Source: an archaeon
Lineage (GTDB): Archaea; Asgardarchaeota; Hermodarchaeia; Hermodarchaeales; Hermodarchaeaceae
Length of the DNA: 5,299 nucleotides
Reading direction: 5' to 3'
NCBI GenBank assembly: GCA_016550405.1
Contig: JABXGX010000280.1
Coordinates: 1-5,299, forward strand
This document shows positions 4,421 to 5,299 of the stretch, piece by piece (position 1 is the stretch's first letter; each line of letters begins with the position of its first letter). The position numbers and the translations under genes were made by a program. Under the pieces are notes generated by a model. That model saw only the letters and a program-made list of their open reading frames with translations, was not told the DNA's origin and did not search any database.

Positions 4421-5299
4421 ATGATTGCCGTGATACTTGCAGGTGGAATAGGAACTCGTCTTCGCCCTCTCACGTGTTCTCGTCCCAAACAGCTTCTTCC
4501 CCTTGCTGATTCAACGCTCATCGGCTATATCCTTAATCAGCTACAACAGGTGGCAATAACGGAAGTAATTCTTGCTACCGGTTCCGACAATGTCGCGCTC
4601 CAAGACAATCTCGGCGATGGCGCCCAACATGGTCTCACCGTGCACTATTCGATTGAACCACATCCCTTAGGAACTGCAGGTGCCATTAAACTCGCTGAAT
4701 CCTATCTTCCCGATGATGCTCCATTTCTAATAATAAATGGTGACATTGTCTCGGATCTCCCCTTTCACCATCTGCTACAATATCACCGCGACCATCAAGC
4801 CACAGCAACCCTAGCCCTCTACCGAGTTCAAGACCCCACTCGATTCGGCGTAGTCGATATTTCCGCAAATGGGCAAATCCACCAATTCATCGAAAAGCCC
4901 GATCCCGCCCAAGCTCCCACCAACCTGATTAATGCAGGATGTTACGTCCTCGAACCCACCGTGCTAGATAACATCCCCACTAATCAAAAGATCTCCCTCG
5001 AATACGAGGTATTTCCCCAGCTTTGTCAAACTGCACCCGTTTTTGGCTGGGAACATCACGGCCTGTGGATTGACACCGGTACTCCTGCCTCTTTTCTCGA
5101 AGCTCACCGTGCACTCCGCACAATTCTCCATAAAACTCCATACGTCGGCTCCAATACGAAAATCGCAGCAACAGTAATAGTTGAACCAAATGTCACCATT
5201 GGTAGTCGAGTACGAATCGGAGCGCAGTCCCACATCTCACATTCAGTAATTTTTGACGATGTCACCATCGAACAGGGTGTTGTCATTGACCATTCAATC
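4421..5299 (+). CDS. Sugar-1-phosphate nucleotidyltransferase, probable GDP-mannose pyrophosphorylase, 3' truncated
   Basis: This enzyme makes an NDP-sugar from a sugar 1-phosphate and a nucleoside triphosphate; the likely product is GDP-mannose. The start MIAVILAGGIGTRLRPLT carries the glycine-rich nucleotide loop, with RPKQLLPL (Lys23) next. Other landmarks are EPHPLGTAGAI (79-89), NGDI with the metal-binding Asp108, FIEKP (156-160), NLINAGCYVLEP (168-179) and LWIDTGTPASFL (215-226). From about residue 241 hexapeptide repeats (VIVEPNVTIGSRVRIG) form a left-handed beta-helix, as in GMPPB-type enzymes. PFHHLLQYHRDH, RFGVV and EYEVFP match eukaryotic GMPPB better, from memory, than short RmlA enzymes. 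A glucose-1-phosphate thymidylyl- or uridylyltransferase remains possible. The 293 visible codons run off the window; the rest of the helix is missing. The ATG gives the canonical N-terminus, with AGGA ten bases upstream. Confidence 0.9.
   Translation, partial: MIAVILAGGIGTRLRPLTCSRPKQLLPLADSTLIGYILNQLQQVAITEVILATGSDNVALQDNLGDGAQHGLTVHYSIEPHPLGTAGAIKLAESYLPDDAPFLIINGDIVSDLPFHHLLQYHRDHQATATLALYRVQDPTRFGVVDISANGQIHQFIEKPDPAQAPTNLINAGCYVLEPTVLDNIPTNQKISLEYEVFPQLCQTAPVFGWEHHGLWIDTGTPASFLEAHRALRTILHKTPYVGSNTKIAATVIVEPNVTIGSRVRIGAQSHISHSVIFDDVTIEQGVVIDHSI

Noticed and set aside
4964..5286. Several minus-strand open frames inside the nucleotidyltransferase gene
   Set aside because: The plus strand encodes a clear continuous nucleotidyltransferase with beta-helix repeats over the same bases. 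The minus frames show no recognisable features.
1..5299. CRISPR arrays, insertion sequences, tRNA or rRNA genes
   Set aside because: No spaced direct repeats, transposase reading frame, terminal inverted repeats, or tRNA-like cloverleaf was seen. Gaps between genes are all under 160 bases.

Overview
The window is archaeal. It carries an L1 - L10(P0) - L12(P1) ribosomal block with archaeal-type proteins: L10 has the extra archaeal/eukaryotic domain, and L12 ends in the GLGALFG tail. It also has a NIP7-like PUA protein, mostly short intergenic gaps, and GGAGG/GGTGA ribosome binding sites. A small membrane protein that resembles eukaryotic DPM2 makes an Asgard or similar uncultured archaeon plausible, but the lineage is an inference.

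Layout: (1) 1-1942, plus strand: the 3' part of rpl1, then rpl10 overlapping it by 4 bases, then rpl12 after a 108-base gap with its own strong ribosome binding site. (2) 1943-2025: a short convergent gap with a candidate terminator hairpin. (3) 2026-3506, minus strand: an NSUN-family RNA m5C methyltransferase (GTG start), followed by an overlapping gene for a NIP7-like pre-PUA/PUA protein (TTG start), a probable RNA-modification or ribosome-assembly pair. (4) 3507-3588: a divergent gap with a symmetric TATATA element. (5) 3589-3822, plus strand: a lone hypC/hupF hydrogenase-maturation chaperone. (6) 3823-3910: a convergent gap with a palindrome and competing hairpins. (7) 3911-4264, minus strand: the two-helix DPM2-like membrane protein. 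(8) 4265-4420: a divergent promoter region with a 13-base palindrome. (9) 4421-5299, plus strand: a sugar-1-phosphate nucleotidyltransferase, most like GDP-mannose pyrophosphorylase, cut off by the window end inside its left-handed beta-helix.

Regions 1-3 concern ribosome structure and RNA modification. Regions 7-9 fit one theme: GDP-mannose (or a related NDP-sugar) would be made by the nucleotidyltransferase. A dolichyl-phosphate-mannose-synthase-type membrane subunit next door could help pass mannose to a lipid carrier for N-glycosylation. The DPM2-like gene is the most notable item. No mobile element, CRISPR array, tRNA or rRNA was seen, and no gene-free stretch exceeds 160 bases.
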